Assembly: GCA_900315705.1 (NCBI GenBank)
Contig: ONAB01000012.1
Location: 24,332 to 88,331, forward strand
Source: an uncultured Bacteroidales bacterium
Lineage (GTDB): Bacteria; Bacteroidota; Bacteroidia; Bacteroidales; WCHB1-69
Reading direction: 5' to 3'
DNA: 64,000 nt
The notes beneath the pieces are model-generated. The model did no database searches. It saw only the letters and a list, made by a program, of their open reading frames with translations, and was not told the DNA's origin. Of the stretch, positions 26,664-35,473 are shown piece after piece (the first letter of the stretch is position 1; each line of letters opens with the position of its first letter). The position numbers and the translations under genes are program-made.

Positions 26664-26724
26664 GTAGAGATGCGGCGCGCCGCGTCTCTACTTTTTTTAT
26701 GGCGCGCCGCGTCTCTACTTTTTT
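26664..26724. terminator. Bidirectional GTAG-headed palindrome terminator, partly duplicated
   Basis: A 28-bp palindrome from GTAGAGA to TCTCTAC (26664-26691) with a GCGGCGCGCCGC core, followed by seven T. The right half plus T-run is repeated at 26701-26724. It separates convergent ppdK and the Sel1 gene. Its GTAGAG...CTCTAC ends match the REP palindromes near 35-38 kb. Confidence 0.8.
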
Positions 26725-26748
26725 ATGGTGATATTAATTAGATTGGGT

Positions 26749-28095
26749 CTAATGATTGCAAAGATGTGGCGACAATTCATTCATCTCTTGTCGGATATCC
26801 TGAACGGTGACTTTCGCTTTTTCATCCCCGTTCTCTGCCGCTTTATTGGCCCACTCCAAGGCTTTAACGAGGTCTTTTTCCACACCGAACCCTTTTTGGT
26901 AGCATCTGGCAAGATTGTTTTGAGCCATAGTAAACCCTTGCTCTGCCGATTTTGTGTACCATTCTATAGCTCTTACAAGGTCAACATCAACACCTCTACC
27001 ATAATAATAACACAAGGCAAGGCCAAATTGGGCACCTGCATCTCCAAAATAAGCACCTAATTTGTACCATTCCACTGCTTTCTTAAGGTCTTTCTTTACA
27101 CCTTTCCCTCTCTCATAAATTACACCAAGATTATTAAAAGCTAACCTTATGCCATTTGCAACAGCTTTTTTATACAACTCAATGGCTTTAACTCGGTTTT
27201 TCCTCACTCCCTCTCCTTCATCATAGCACAAAGCAAGATTATATTCGGCAGGACCATATCCTTGTTCCGCTGACTTGACATACCATTTTATGGCCATTTT
27301 GGGATCTTTTTCGACTCCATCCCCGTTTCCATAGCACACCGCCAAATTGTATTGCGCTTCCATATGCCCTTGCTCTGCAGCCCTTTTAAACCATTCAACA
27401 GCTTTTTCCATATCTTTATCCACCCCATACTCGCTATCATAACACACCGCAAGGCTAAATTGAGCTTTCGCATAACCTTGTTCCGCTGACTTTGAATACC
27501 ATTTCACAGCCTTTACGGCATCTATTTCAACACCTATTCCCTCTCTATAACACTCGCCAAGTTTGAATTGGGAACAGGCCTCTCCCTGATCTGCAGCCTT
27601 AGAAAACCACTCAAAAGCCTTTTGATAGTTCTTTTTAACCCCATCTCCACGTTCATAACAAAGAGCCAGATTGTGTTGTGCATTCCAATCTCCCCGTTCA
27701 GCGGCCTTTGTTAACAAATCTGCTGCTTTTTTATAACTCTTTCTAATGCCTTCCCCTAACAGATAGCACACTGCGAGAGAGTTTTGAGCATCCGAATATC
27801 CTTGCTCTGCCGATTTTGTCCACCATTCCACTGCTTTTTTGAGATCTCTTTCAACACCACATTCATTATAATAACAGGATGCAAGGTTGAATTGAGCCAC
27901 AGCGTTTCCTTGTACCGCTGACTTTGAGTACCATTTTACGGCTTTTTTGTAGTCTTTTTTAACATCCTTCCCATAACAATAGAGATTTGCAAAACTGTTT
28001 TGTGCTTTGGCATCTCCCTGTTCAGCCAATTCTTTCAACTCTTCGAGTGATAATTTCGAATACCGGATTTCCTTTTCTTGAGTTTTTTCTTCCAT
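26749..28095 (-). CDS. Sel1-like repeat protein
   Basis: 448 residues from the ATG at 28095; an upstream in-frame ATG at 28125 would overlap the preceding gene. It consists of eleven full 36-residue Sel1 repeats (pattern GxxxAQxNLAxCYxxGxGVxKDxxKAxxWYxKSAEQ) plus a partial twelfth. Sel1 solenoids are protein-protein scaffolds. No signal peptide, so cytoplasmic. AT-rich. It starts 4 bases after the deiminase-like gene as the last gene of a three-gene operon. Confidence 0.93.
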   Translation of the reverse strand: MEEKTQEKEIRYSKLSLEELKELAEQGDAKAQNSFANLYCYGKDVKKDYKKAVKWYSKSAVQGNAVAQFNLASCYYNECGVERDLKKAVEWWTKSAEQGYSDAQNSLAVCYLLGEGIRKSYKKAADLLTKAAERGDWNAQHNLALCYERGDGVKKNYQKAFEWFSKAADQGEACSQFKLGECYREGIGVEIDAVKAVKWYSKSAEQGYAKAQFSLAVCYDSEYGVDKDMEKAVEWFKRAAEQGHMEAQYNLAVCYGNGDGVEKDPKMAIKWYVKSAEQGYGPAEYNLALCYDEGEGVRKNRVKAIELYKKAVANGIRLAFNNLGVIYERGKGVKKDLKKAVEWYKLGAYFGDAGAQFGLALCYYYGRGVDVDLVRAIEWYTKSAEQGFTMAQNNLARCYQKGFGVEKDLVKALEWANKAAENGDEKAKVTVQDIRQEMNELSPHLCNH

Positions 28096-28099
28096 AGTT

Positions 28100-28942
28100 T
28101 TAATTATTGATATTCCACGAAACACAATTTAACGCACCGCCTCTTTTGACGGCTTCTAAAGAGGGTATGCCGACCACTTCGCATTTGGGATAGGCTTTAG
28201 AGATTTGTTCCAGAGCTTGATGGTCTTCATCTATGCCCAATTGCGGTACAAGAATCAAATTGCCGACTTGCAGAAAATTGATGTAGCACCAACTGTATTT
28301 ATTATGCTTTTCCACATTGAATTTCAACGGAATGATTTCAAACCGTTTTTCCAAAATCTCATAAAAAAGCTTGTAATACTTCGTTGAGAAATCATCATAA
28401 TTGGTCAGAAGAACCTTCCCGTCGCCGACATAATGAACAATACCGTCACTATGTCCATATATGTCGCATTTTTCCCTCGGGAGAAAAAGAATGTCGCACT
28501 GGAAAGCATCGCGTAGCATCTTTTCCACCTCATCGCGAGATTTATCTTGGTTTTCCTCAAACACCTTCTCTGTCATCACAACGGTATCGCCGCATTTCAC
28601 CACGTTGCCGCCGTCCAAAACGAGATCGATGCTGATGCTTCCGGGTAGCAGTTGCTGCAAACGGTTCGCCTCCGATTGGAACACATCGTCAGGATTGGTT
28701 TGAACGCTTTGGCCGTACGTGTCCTTCAGATAATTGGGCGTGTATTTATAGAAAACGAAACGCTCATTCTCAATCTGAACAGGCATATAATCGCGACACC
28801 AGATGTCCTTGGTCCCCGACAGGTAAGCATACGGGATCCCGCATTCCTGCAACACTTTTGTGATACGCACGTTGAGGATTGGGCACTCCTTCGGGAGCAG
28901 GCCAGAAAAGTATACGGTGTTGGTGTGGTTGTCGGTGATCAT
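28100..28942 (-). CDS. Agmatine deiminase-like protein (porphyromonas-type PAD family)
   Basis: 280 residues, no signal peptide. Guanidino-modifying enzymes of this fold convert agmatine, or peptidyl-arginine in PPAD, to the citrulline-type product. Catalytic positions seen: WCRDYMP (R50, D51), DGGN (D109), GHSDG (H163, D165) and the nucleophile in GGALNC (C273). It is shorter than standard AguA (about 350-370), so the substrate may differ. It overlaps the upstream gene by 4 bases (ATGA). Confidence 0.85.
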   Translation of the reverse strand: MITDNHTNTVYFSGLLPKECPILNVRITKVLQECGIPYAYLSGTKDIWCRDYMPVQIENERFVFYKYTPNYLKDTYGQSVQTNPDDVFQSEANRLQQLLPGSISIDLVLDGGNVVKCGDTVVMTEKVFEENQDKSRDEVEKMLRDAFQCDILFLPREKCDIYGHSDGIVHYVGDGKVLLTNYDDFSTKYYKLFYEILEKRFEIIPLKFNVEKHNKYSWCYINFLQVGNLILVPQLGIDEDHQALEQISKAYPKCEVVGIPSLEAVKRGGALNCVSWNINN

Positions 28943-29631
28943 TTATTTTTTATTTCTGAAGGTACATAACCTAATTTGTCTTTTGCGTAAACAATAGACC
29001 GTTCTTTTGTTTCATTTTTCAAAAAATCGGTAATCATTCTTTCTTTAGCAGGATATTTAGTCTCTCTAAATAAATCATCACATAAGACAGCACGTAGTTC
29101 ATAATTAATGTATTCTTTTGCGTTTTCACCAAGATTTATTCTTTTTGAAAATAAAACATCTTTTGAAACATCATCAGCGACTAACTCGACCATATTTGCT
29201 TCTAATTCATCATACGAAGAAAAACCACAGGCATTTTGTATAGCTTTTAATACTTTGTTTGGACCAACAACTGGTCTTCCGTTATTAACAACCGCACTTC
29301 TTATCAAATATGAATGATAAATGTTTTCGTTGTCACTTACAACAAAATCTAATCCGGCACGATTTCCACCTTTGTAAGAATCTGATTTTTTCAAACCATA
29401 TCTATGCACATAAAAATGATTCTTATTGTTTTTTTGCAATTCATTTCTATGAACCGAAGAATCTTTAAAATCACCAGTTTCCTCATAACAATACACTTCT
29501 ATTTCCGTAGGTTTAATAGGTATACCTTTCAACATTAATTTAAAACCTGTTAAAAATTGTTTGGATTCATTTTGAAGTCTTTCAACAGTCCTTAATTTGT
29601 CACTCTTAAAAAAATCATTTTTTTCTTCCAT
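28939..29631 (-). CDS. Uncharacterised protein with 3-methyladenine glycosylase (MPG)-like motif order
   Basis: 230 residues, AT-rich, no signal peptide. No family recognised with certainty. The order of motifs resembles MPG/AAG DNA glycosylases: IEVYCYEETGDFKDSSVH (like the ETEAY...D..H stretch with the catalytic Glu), HFYVHRYG (like the YVYxxYG strand), YLIRSAV (like LIRALEP) and GPNKVLKAI (like GPGKLCQAL). This is pattern matching, not homology proof. First gene of a three-gene operon behind a consensus promoter. Confidence 0.4.
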   Translation of the reverse strand: MEEKNDFFKSDKLRTVERLQNESKQFLTGFKLMLKGIPIKPTEIEVYCYEETGDFKDSSVHRNELQKNNKNHFYVHRYGLKKSDSYKGGNRAGLDFVVSDNENIYHSYLIRSAVVNNGRPVVGPNKVLKAIQNACGFSSYDELEANMVELVADDVSKDVLFSKRINLGENAKEYINYELRAVLCDDLFRETKYPAKERMITDFLKNETKERSIVYAKDKLGYVPSEIKNK

Positions 29632-29672
29632 AATTTCTTGTTTTTATTGTTTTACATCTAACTTTCAGGGTG

Positions 29673-29704
29673 CAAAGGTAAAGCGGAAAAATGGAACCGC
29701 CAAA
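29673..29704 (-). promoter_or_regulatory. Consensus promoter of the AT-rich three-gene operon
   Basis: On the minus strand TTTG (29701-29704), a 20-base spacer and TACCTTTG (29673-29680). It is 42 bases before the ATG at 29631. Confidence 0.75.
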
Positions 29705-29839
29705 CTTTTTTTGTTAATTTCTGTTAAGATTTCCGAAGAGTTATTTATTAAACTGATATAATAGGATTATCAGCAAAATAATTATGGATTTCCAACACTC
29801 CCTGATTCCGTTGTCCACACATAAGTGCGGACGCACCAA

Positions 29840-29957
29840 AACTCCCCTTCTATTGTAGAAGGGGTGGCCGTAGGCCGGGGTAGTAATATAAGGAATTATA
29901 ATCCATATTAACTACCCTGCCCTTCGGGCACCCCTTCTGAGAATCAGAAGGGGAGTT
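29840..29957. repeat. Palindromic MITE-like element with 46-bp inverted repeats
   Basis: Left arm starting AACTCCCCTTCT (29840-29885) and right arm ending AGAAGGGGAGTT (29911-29957) are imperfect inverted repeats around a 25-base AT-rich centre. Each arm itself holds CCCCTTCT/AGAAGGGG and a GGCC/GCCC hairpin. No coding capacity. It occupies the 387-base gap between the AT-rich operon and the LolA-like gene. Confidence 0.8.
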
Positions 29958-30018
29958 GGCGCCTCGCGGCACTGCCGTGCCACGGGTAAGGAAGTGACTA
30001 TACAAGCGACCGGAGTGA

Positions 30019-30666
30019 TTACCTCATATCGTTGACCTCAACCCCCGGATACTTGCTTTTGTCGAAGGTGAAATAGTTGTCGGGGAAGGTCGCGTTCGAG
30101 TTGAACTGCTCGATATAATAGGTGTAAATCGTGTTGTCCTTTTCATAGAGGGCAATCCTGACAATCTGCTTGTTCGATTTGTTGATGAACAACCGGATCC
30201 GGTAAAATGACTGCGCCGCCTTGGGCGTCAGGTCCACCAAAGAGACAGAGGCATTGTTGATGAACTCGTCGCGGATAAACTTGGCGCGGAACTGCTTCTC
30301 CCAGTTCTTCAGCAGCCGCTGAGGATTCATCATATTCTCGTCGTCCTCAGGGTCGTATTCGTAAATGGAGACCTCGTTGGTGGATTTCTGATAGTTCCAA
30401 ATGGACTCGCCGTCGCAATAGAACTCCTGGCCATTGTAAGTGGCTCGGTACTTGCTCCCATTCAGGGCAAAATCGCCCTGCGACGAACTCAAAGTCTTGC
30501 TGTCTTTGGTGACTTTCAAGGTATAGTGAAACTTCATTGCACTGAAGCCCTGATATTTGGAAGACACCGCGCGCATCAGCTCCGTGGCACCGCCATCGGT
30601 ATTCTGGGCAAAACCAATGCAGCAAAAGCACAAAAGAATCGACGTGAAAAAGAGTCTGGTTTTCAT
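30019..30666 (-). CDS. LolA-like outer membrane lipoprotein carrier
   Basis: 215 residues from the ATG at 30666 (MKTRLFFTSILLCFCC), which gives a proper signal peptide (to about 20, GFAQ). The remainder follows the LolA/LolB half-barrel: KVTKDSKTLSSSQGDFAL, YNGQEFYCDG and IRLFINKSNKQIVRI. LolA-type proteins shuttle lipoproteins across the periplasm. It follows ftsK by 71 bases on the same strand, an arrangement I recall as common in Bacteroidales. Confidence 0.8.
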   Translation of the reverse strand: MKTRLFFTSILLCFCCIGFAQNTDGGATELMRAVSSKYQGFSAMKFHYTLKVTKDSKTLSSSQGDFALNGSKYRATYNGQEFYCDGESIWNYQKSTNEVSIYEYDPEDDENMMNPQRLLKNWEKQFRAKFIRDEFINNASVSLVDLTPKAAQSFYRIRLFINKSNKQIVRIALYEKDNTIYTYYIEQFNSNATFPDNYFTFDKSKYPGVEVNDMR

Positions 30667-30737
30667 ATCCGTTGAATTATTCAGCAAAAAAACGGTTGAT
30701 AGAACGTAATATTGCGTCAAAGTTTAAGCAATAGTCC

Positions 30738-33371
30738 CTACAACATTCCCTTGTCAGCCAACAGCTGTCGCAACTGCGTCTCGGTCTTGATGATGACCTC
30801 GCGGGGTTTGCTGCCCTTGGCGGGACCCACGATGCCGAACTCCTCCAGTTGGTCCATTATGCGGCCGGCACGGTTGTAGCCGAGCTTCATCCGGCGCTGG
30901 ATATTGGAGGTGGAGCCCTGCTGGGTCTGCACGGTCAGCACGGCGGCATCCACAAAGAGCGGGTCGATTTCGCCCGAGGAGGGCTCGTCGTCGAAGTTGG
31001 TGTCGCCACTGTCGCTGCCGGGCTCAGGCACATCAGGCAGCTCGTAGGGATCGAGCAGCGGTGAGAGTTCCGACCTTTCCTCGATGTAGGTGGCGATTTT
31101 CTCCACCTCCGGGGTATCGACAAAGGCGCACTGGAGGCGCACCACGTCACTGCCGGTGGAGATGAGCATATCGCCCTTGCCGATGAGCTGGTTGGCGCCA
31201 GTGTTGTCAAGGATAGTGCGGGAGTCCACGCTCGACTGCACACGGAAGGCGATACGGGCGGGGAAGTTGGCCTTGATACTGCCGGTGATGATGTTGACGG
31301 AGGGACGCTGCGTGGCGATGACCAGATGGATGCCGATAGCACGGGCCAACTGGGCCAGACGAGCCAGCGGCTGTTCCACCTCGCGCCCCGCGGTCATAAT
31401 CAGATCACCGAACTCATCGATGATCAGCACAATGTAGGGCAGGTAACGGTGTCCCATCGCGGGAGAAAGCTCGCGGGCGCAGAACTTGGCGTTGTACTCC
31501 TTGATGTTGCGCATCTTGGCCATTTTCAGCAGGTCGTAGCGATCGTCCATCTCCTTGCAGAGGGAGTTGAGCGTGCGCACCACCTTCTTCGTGTCGGTGA
31601 TGATAGCGTCGCCGTTGTCGGGCAACTTGGCCAGGTAGTAGTTCTCGATGACGGAGTAGAGCGTGAACTCCACCTTCTTGGGGTCCACCAGCACGAACTT
31701 CATCTCGCAAGGATGCTTGGTATAGAGCAGTGAGGTGATGATAGCGTTGAGACCCACGGACTTACCCTGACCGGTGGCGCCTGCCACCAGCAGGTGCGGC
31801 ATCTTGGCTAAATCCACCACGAAAGGCTCGTTGCTGATGGTGCGGCCCAATCCGATGGGCAGGGCGTAATTGTTGTTCTGGAACTTGTCGGAGGTAATGA
31901 TCTCCTTCATCGAGACGATGTTGGCGTTCTTGTTGGGCACCTCGATGCCGATGGTGCCGCGGCCAGGGATGGGCGCGATGATACGGATGCCAAGCGCCGC
32001 GAGGCTCAGGGCGATATCGTCCTCCAGATTCTTGATTTTGCTGATGCGCACGCCCTCGGCGGGCACAATCTCGTACAGGGTGACCGTCGGGCCCACAGTG
32101 GCGCTGATACGGCGGATGGGGATGCTGAAACTGTTCAGCGTGGATTCAATGCGCTTTTTGTTGTCCAGCAGCTCGCGCTTCATCAGCTCCTCGTTGGCCT
32201 CCTTGGCGGGATAGTCGTTCAGCAGGTCGATGGGCGGGAACTCGTAGGTGGAGAGCTCGGCGCGAGGGTCGAAGGGTGGCAGGTTGCGCACCTCCTCGGG
32301 TGTGAGGGTGCGGGGCTCATCCGACAATCCCACCGTATTTCCGGCTTCCGGGTCTTCGGACACCTTTTCGGGTTCGGGAAGGCTGTTCTCCTTTTGGCTC
32401 ACCCACTCGAACGGCACCTCTTCCGGCTCAGTCTCAGATACCTCTGGCGTCGGTTTTGTCGGGGACTCCATCTTGCGGGCCTGCTCGATCTCCCACGTAG
32501 TCGTCTTGCTGCCGAACTCCTTGCTCAGACAGCCGTGGTCGGAGATATAGAGGTCGTCGAGATCCTCCCGCTGGGTGGTCTCGGAGTCATCGGCCGCCTC
32601 TTTCTTGGAGCGGCGTTTCTTGCGCTCGGCGGCCACTTCCGCATCAGGGTCACGCTGCGAAAGGTTGACAATGGACTGCTGCAGTTGGTCGAAAGCGGCG
32701 CGAACCGGGAACTTATAGCAAAGGATGAGAATGAGCACAAAGAGGACCAGGACCACCAGCACGGCCACCAGCGGGCTTATGCACCACAGGCCTTCGGCCA
32801 CATAGTTGCCGAACAGGCCGGAGACAAACGTGTTGTCGCCCTTGTAGAAAAAGAGGCCGAGGAAAATGGAAAACCACGCCATTGTCAGCACCACATCGAT
32901 GGTGGTCAGTAACAGCGGGAGGGGCGACTTGCCGAAGGTCATTCGGAAGCCGTAGAGGAAGAAGAGGAAGGCAAAGCCGATGGAGAAAACACCGAAGAGC
33001 TGGTTGACGAAAAAGTAGGCGAGGTAGGCGCCCCAGCTGAGGGCGATGTTCTCTGGGGCAACGGCCTGGTTGTCGCCGAGCACATAGGTGATGTTGTTGT
33101 GAGCGTGGAAATAGAAGGAGACAATGGAGAGTGCCAGCAGGATGGCGAAGGCCATAATGACCACGCCGTATCCCTGGATGGCTGCCGGGCTGGTGATAGC
33201 CTTCCAGAAGCCTCCGCCCGATTTCTTGGGCTTGCTTTTGGCTGCGCTCTTGGCCTTTTTCTTGGATTTCGTGGCCACGGCTTTCTGCTGCACCTGCGCG
33301 TGCTTCCTCAAGGTGGAAGTCTGGCTTTTCCGATGTGATTTGCTTGATATAACGTTATTTGTAACTCTCAT
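30738..33371 (-). CDS. ftsK: FtsK/SpoIIIE DNA translocase
   Basis: 877 residues from the ATG at 33371. This start is preferred because the -7 box lies just upstream at 33416-33423, and the earlier ATG at 33428 would fall before it. A basic N-terminus is followed by four membrane helices (about 65-230), an acidic/proline linker, the RecA-like motor with Walker A GATGQGKS and Walker B IVLIIDEFGD, and a C-terminal winged-helix gamma domain (about 815-877) that reads polarity sequences. It pumps DNA at the septum and aids dimer resolution. First gene of a unit with lolA, divergent from exbB. Confidence 0.95.
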   Translation of the reverse strand: MRVTNNVISSKSHRKSQTSTLRKHAQVQQKAVATKSKKKAKSAAKSKPKKSGGGFWKAITSPAAIQGYGVVIMAFAILLALSIVSFYFHAHNNITYVLGDNQAVAPENIALSWGAYLAYFFVNQLFGVFSIGFAFLFFLYGFRMTFGKSPLPLLLTTIDVVLTMAWFSIFLGLFFYKGDNTFVSGLFGNYVAEGLWCISPLVAVLVVLVLFVLILILCYKFPVRAAFDQLQQSIVNLSQRDPDAEVAAERKKRRSKKEAADDSETTQREDLDDLYISDHGCLSKEFGSKTTTWEIEQARKMESPTKPTPEVSETEPEEVPFEWVSQKENSLPEPEKVSEDPEAGNTVGLSDEPRTLTPEEVRNLPPFDPRAELSTYEFPPIDLLNDYPAKEANEELMKRELLDNKKRIESTLNSFSIPIRRISATVGPTVTLYEIVPAEGVRISKIKNLEDDIALSLAALGIRIIAPIPGRGTIGIEVPNKNANIVSMKEIITSDKFQNNNYALPIGLGRTISNEPFVVDLAKMPHLLVAGATGQGKSVGLNAIITSLLYTKHPCEMKFVLVDPKKVEFTLYSVIENYYLAKLPDNGDAIITDTKKVVRTLNSLCKEMDDRYDLLKMAKMRNIKEYNAKFCARELSPAMGHRYLPYIVLIIDEFGDLIMTAGREVEQPLARLAQLARAIGIHLVIATQRPSVNIITGSIKANFPARIAFRVQSSVDSRTILDNTGANQLIGKGDMLISTGSDVVRLQCAFVDTPEVEKIATYIEERSELSPLLDPYELPDVPEPGSDSGDTNFDDEPSSGEIDPLFVDAAVLTVQTQQGSTSNIQRRMKLGYNRAGRIMDQLEEFGIVGPAKGSKPREVIIKTETQLRQLLADKGML

Positions 33372-33415
33372 TGGAGAAAATATATGGAAAAAGGGGATTT
33401 TTTGCTTACGAAGCA

Positions 33416-33423
33416 CAAAAATA
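33416..33423 (-). promoter_or_regulatory. -7 box of ftsK
   Basis: TATTTTTG on the minus strand, 45 bases before the ATG at 33371. Confidence 0.55.
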
Positions 33424-33475
33424 TACAATTTTCAGGGTTCGTTTGCGTTAGTCAAAAAAAGAATATAAACAATGC

Positions 33476-33505
33476 CTTGTTAGAAAAAAAGGGCGTATAT
33501 GTTTG
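33476..33505 (+). promoter_or_regulatory. Promoter of the exbB-exbD-tonB operon
   Basis: CTTG at 33476-33479, an 18-base spacer and TATGTTTG at 33498-33505, 47 bases before the ATG at 33552. Confidence 0.55.
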
Positions 33506-33551
33506 TCATATCTTGAAATAGATACTATTTTTGCTGAAATTTTTTTGTATT

Positions 33552-34253
33552 ATGAATCATTTAGTTTTATTGCAGGCCGCAGCAGCCGAAACGATGCCTG
33601 TCGTGGCCAACACGGCCCCCCAAGTGGAAGAGACCTCCTATTTCAAATTGGTCTTCGCTCTCAACAGCTTATGGATTATGATTCCGCTCTTTTTGATGCT
33701 GGGATTTGCCATTTATCTTTTCATCAAAAAGCTTTTAGTGCTCAGCAGGGCCTCGCGGGAGGAGTATAATTTTATGAACAACATCCGCGATTTCGTCCAC
33801 GACGGCAAGCTGGATTCGGCCGTGGCACTCTGCAAGGGCACGGAGAACCCCTCCGCCCGTCTGATTGAGAAGGGACTTTCGCGCATCGGCCGCCCGCTGG
33901 ATGACATCCGCACGGCCGTGGAGAACGAGGGCAACATCGAGGTGGGCCGTCTCGAGAAAGGCGTCTCCGCCCTGGCCACCATCGCCGCCATCGCCCCGAT
34001 GATGGGCTTCCTCGGCACCGTCGTGGGTATGGTCTCCGCCTTCCACAATATGGCCGCCGACCCCAACAATTTCAACATCGGCACCCTCTCCTCCGGCATC
34101 TACACGGCTATGATCACCACCGTGGCCGGTCTTATCGTCGGCGTGCTGGCACTCGTGTTCCACAACCTCATCGTCGCCAAGATCTCCAACGTGATGTACA
34201 CCCTCGAGATCCGCACCACGGAGTTTATGGACCTGCTTCACGAAAACGTCTAA
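33552..34253 (+). CDS. exbB: MotA/TolQ/ExbB proton channel family protein
   Basis: 233 residues from the ATG at 33552. Three membrane helices (about 35-60, 140-165, 180-205) and the family's SALATIAAIAPMMGFLGTVVGM stretch, which lines the proton channel. With ExbD it uses the proton motive force to energise TonB (or Tol) at the outer membrane. First of three genes; the exbD start is 19 bases downstream. Confidence 0.92.
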   Translation: MNHLVLLQAAAAETMPVVANTAPQVEETSYFKLVFALNSLWIMIPLFLMLGFAIYLFIKKLLVLSRASREEYNFMNNIRDFVHDGKLDSAVALCKGTENPSARLIEKGLSRIGRPLDDIRTAVENEGNIEVGRLEKGVSALATIAAIAPMMGFLGTVVGMVSAFHNMAADPNNFNIGTLSSGIYTAMITTVAGLIVGVLALVFHNLIVAKISNVMYTLEIRTTEFMDLLHENV

Positions 34254-34271
34254 CCCCTAACGTCCGGCATT

Positions 34272-34712
34272 ATGGCTATCAAAATGCAAAACAAGATCGA
34301 CACGACCTTCAGCGCCACGTCTATGTCGGACCTGGTGTTCCTGCTGTTGATCTTCTTTATGTTGACCTCAACGATGGTCTCTCCGAACGCCATCAACCTG
34401 GTGTTGCCGAAGAGCGACTCCGACAAGCAGCTGGTGTCCAAGAACATCGAAGTCTATATCAACGAAGACCTGCTCTATTTCGTCAATCCCGAGGGCTCCA
34501 ACGCACAGCCCATCCCATACGAGGAGCTGTTACCCGCCCTGCAGGACGCGGCCGCCCGCGACGACTCCGGTATGAAATCCATCATCCTGCGCGCCGACAA
34601 GAGCGTGCCTGTGGAGAACGTGGTGGCCCTGATGGACGTACTCAACCAACTCAACGAAGCATTCCCCGAAGAGGAACGTTATAAAATGGTACTTGCCACT
34701 GAAGGAAAATGA
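34272..34712 (+). CDS. exbD: Biopolymer transport protein ExbD/TolR family
   Basis: 146 residues: short cytoplasmic start, one membrane helix (LVFLLLIFFMLTS, about 18-35) preceded by the conserved aspartate in MSDLVF, and a periplasmic domain with the RADKSVPVENVVALMD pattern. It partners ExbB. Its end overlaps the next ATG by 4 bases (ATGA), so translation of the TonB-like gene is coupled. Confidence 0.92.
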   Translation: MAIKMQNKIDTTFSATSMSDLVFLLLIFFMLTSTMVSPNAINLVLPKSDSDKQLVSKNIEVYINEDLLYFVNPEGSNAQPIPYEELLPALQDAAARDDSGMKSIILRADKSVPVENVVALMDVLNQLNEAFPEEERYKMVLATEGK

Positions 34713-35416
34713 AACAAGAACTCGACCATAATACAAAGGACGACCTGATCGCGAGCGGTTCCACTATTGCGGCACTGGTACTCATCATCGTGCTGCTGCT
34801 CGCCTTCGGACTGAAGTCCATCATCCCCCCGCCTCCGCCGAAGAAGACCTTCTACGTGGATATCGCAGAGTATGCGGGCGGCGGCGGTGGCGGCGGCACC
34901 CCCGACCCTACCCCCAGCACGTCGCGCCAACCCTCCGGTCAGACCTACGCCACCCAGAACGCGCAATCCGCACCCTCCGTGGCACAGTCCGACAAGCCCT
35001 CCACCACCAACAGCCAACCCGCAGTCTCCACCCCTAAACCCGACCAGTCGGCGATGTACAAGGGACGTGGCGGCACCGGTTCTGGCGGCGGCTCAGGCTC
35101 CGGCATCGGCTCTGGCACCGGCTCCGGCCTCGGCCCTGGCGAGGGCGGCGGCCACGGCGGCGGTTATGGATTTGGCACTGGAAACAGAGGAATGAAGACA
35201 AAGCCAAAATTAGAAATCACTGAGGACCACGGGACTGTATGCGTAGAAGTATTTATAGAAGAAGATGGTACAGTTTCTAAAGCTCAGTTAGTACCAAATA
35301 AAACCAGTATAACGAACACTTCTATTCAACAAGCATGTATCCAAAAGGCCAAAAAAATCATATATGATAAAGGTAAGAAAGAACGTCGTTATGTTGTTTT
35401 TGGCACAGATAATTAG
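34709..35416 (+). CDS. TonB-like energy transducer with replaced C-terminal segment
   Basis: 235 residues. One N-terminal membrane anchor (about 18-36), then PPPPPKK, a Ser/Pro/Gln linker, a Gly-rich block (about 112-158, repeated SGSG) and a C-terminal beta/alpha domain typical of Bacteroidota TonB proteins. Up to about base 35185 the DNA is GC-rich; from GMKTKP (about residue 160) it is AT-rich with different codon use. A GC-rich version of the missing end survives downstream (35473-35572). The C-terminal contact domain therefore appears swapped. Third gene of the exbB operon. Confidence 0.8.
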   Translation: MKQELDHNTKDDLIASGSTIAALVLIIVLLLAFGLKSIIPPPPPKKTFYVDIAEYAGGGGGGGTPDPTPSTSRQPSGQTYATQNAQSAPSVAQSDKPSTTNSQPAVSTPKPDQSAMYKGRGGTGSGGGSGSGIGSGTGSGLGPGEGGGHGGGYGFGTGNRGMKTKPKLEITEDHGTVCVEVFIEEDGTVSKAQLVPNKTSITNTSIQQACIQKAKKIIYDKGKKERRYVVFGTDN

Positions 35417-35444
35417 ATAAACTATAAACAACTGACCGCCATAT

Positions 35445-35473
35445 GTAGAGCCGCCACAATGTGACGGCTCTAC
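35445..35473. repeat. REP palindrome (GTAG-headed)
   Basis: GTAGAGCCGCCACA followed by its near-complement TGTGACGGCTCTAC, 29 bases. Its right end abuts the displaced 3' end of the tonB gene. Confidence 0.85.
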
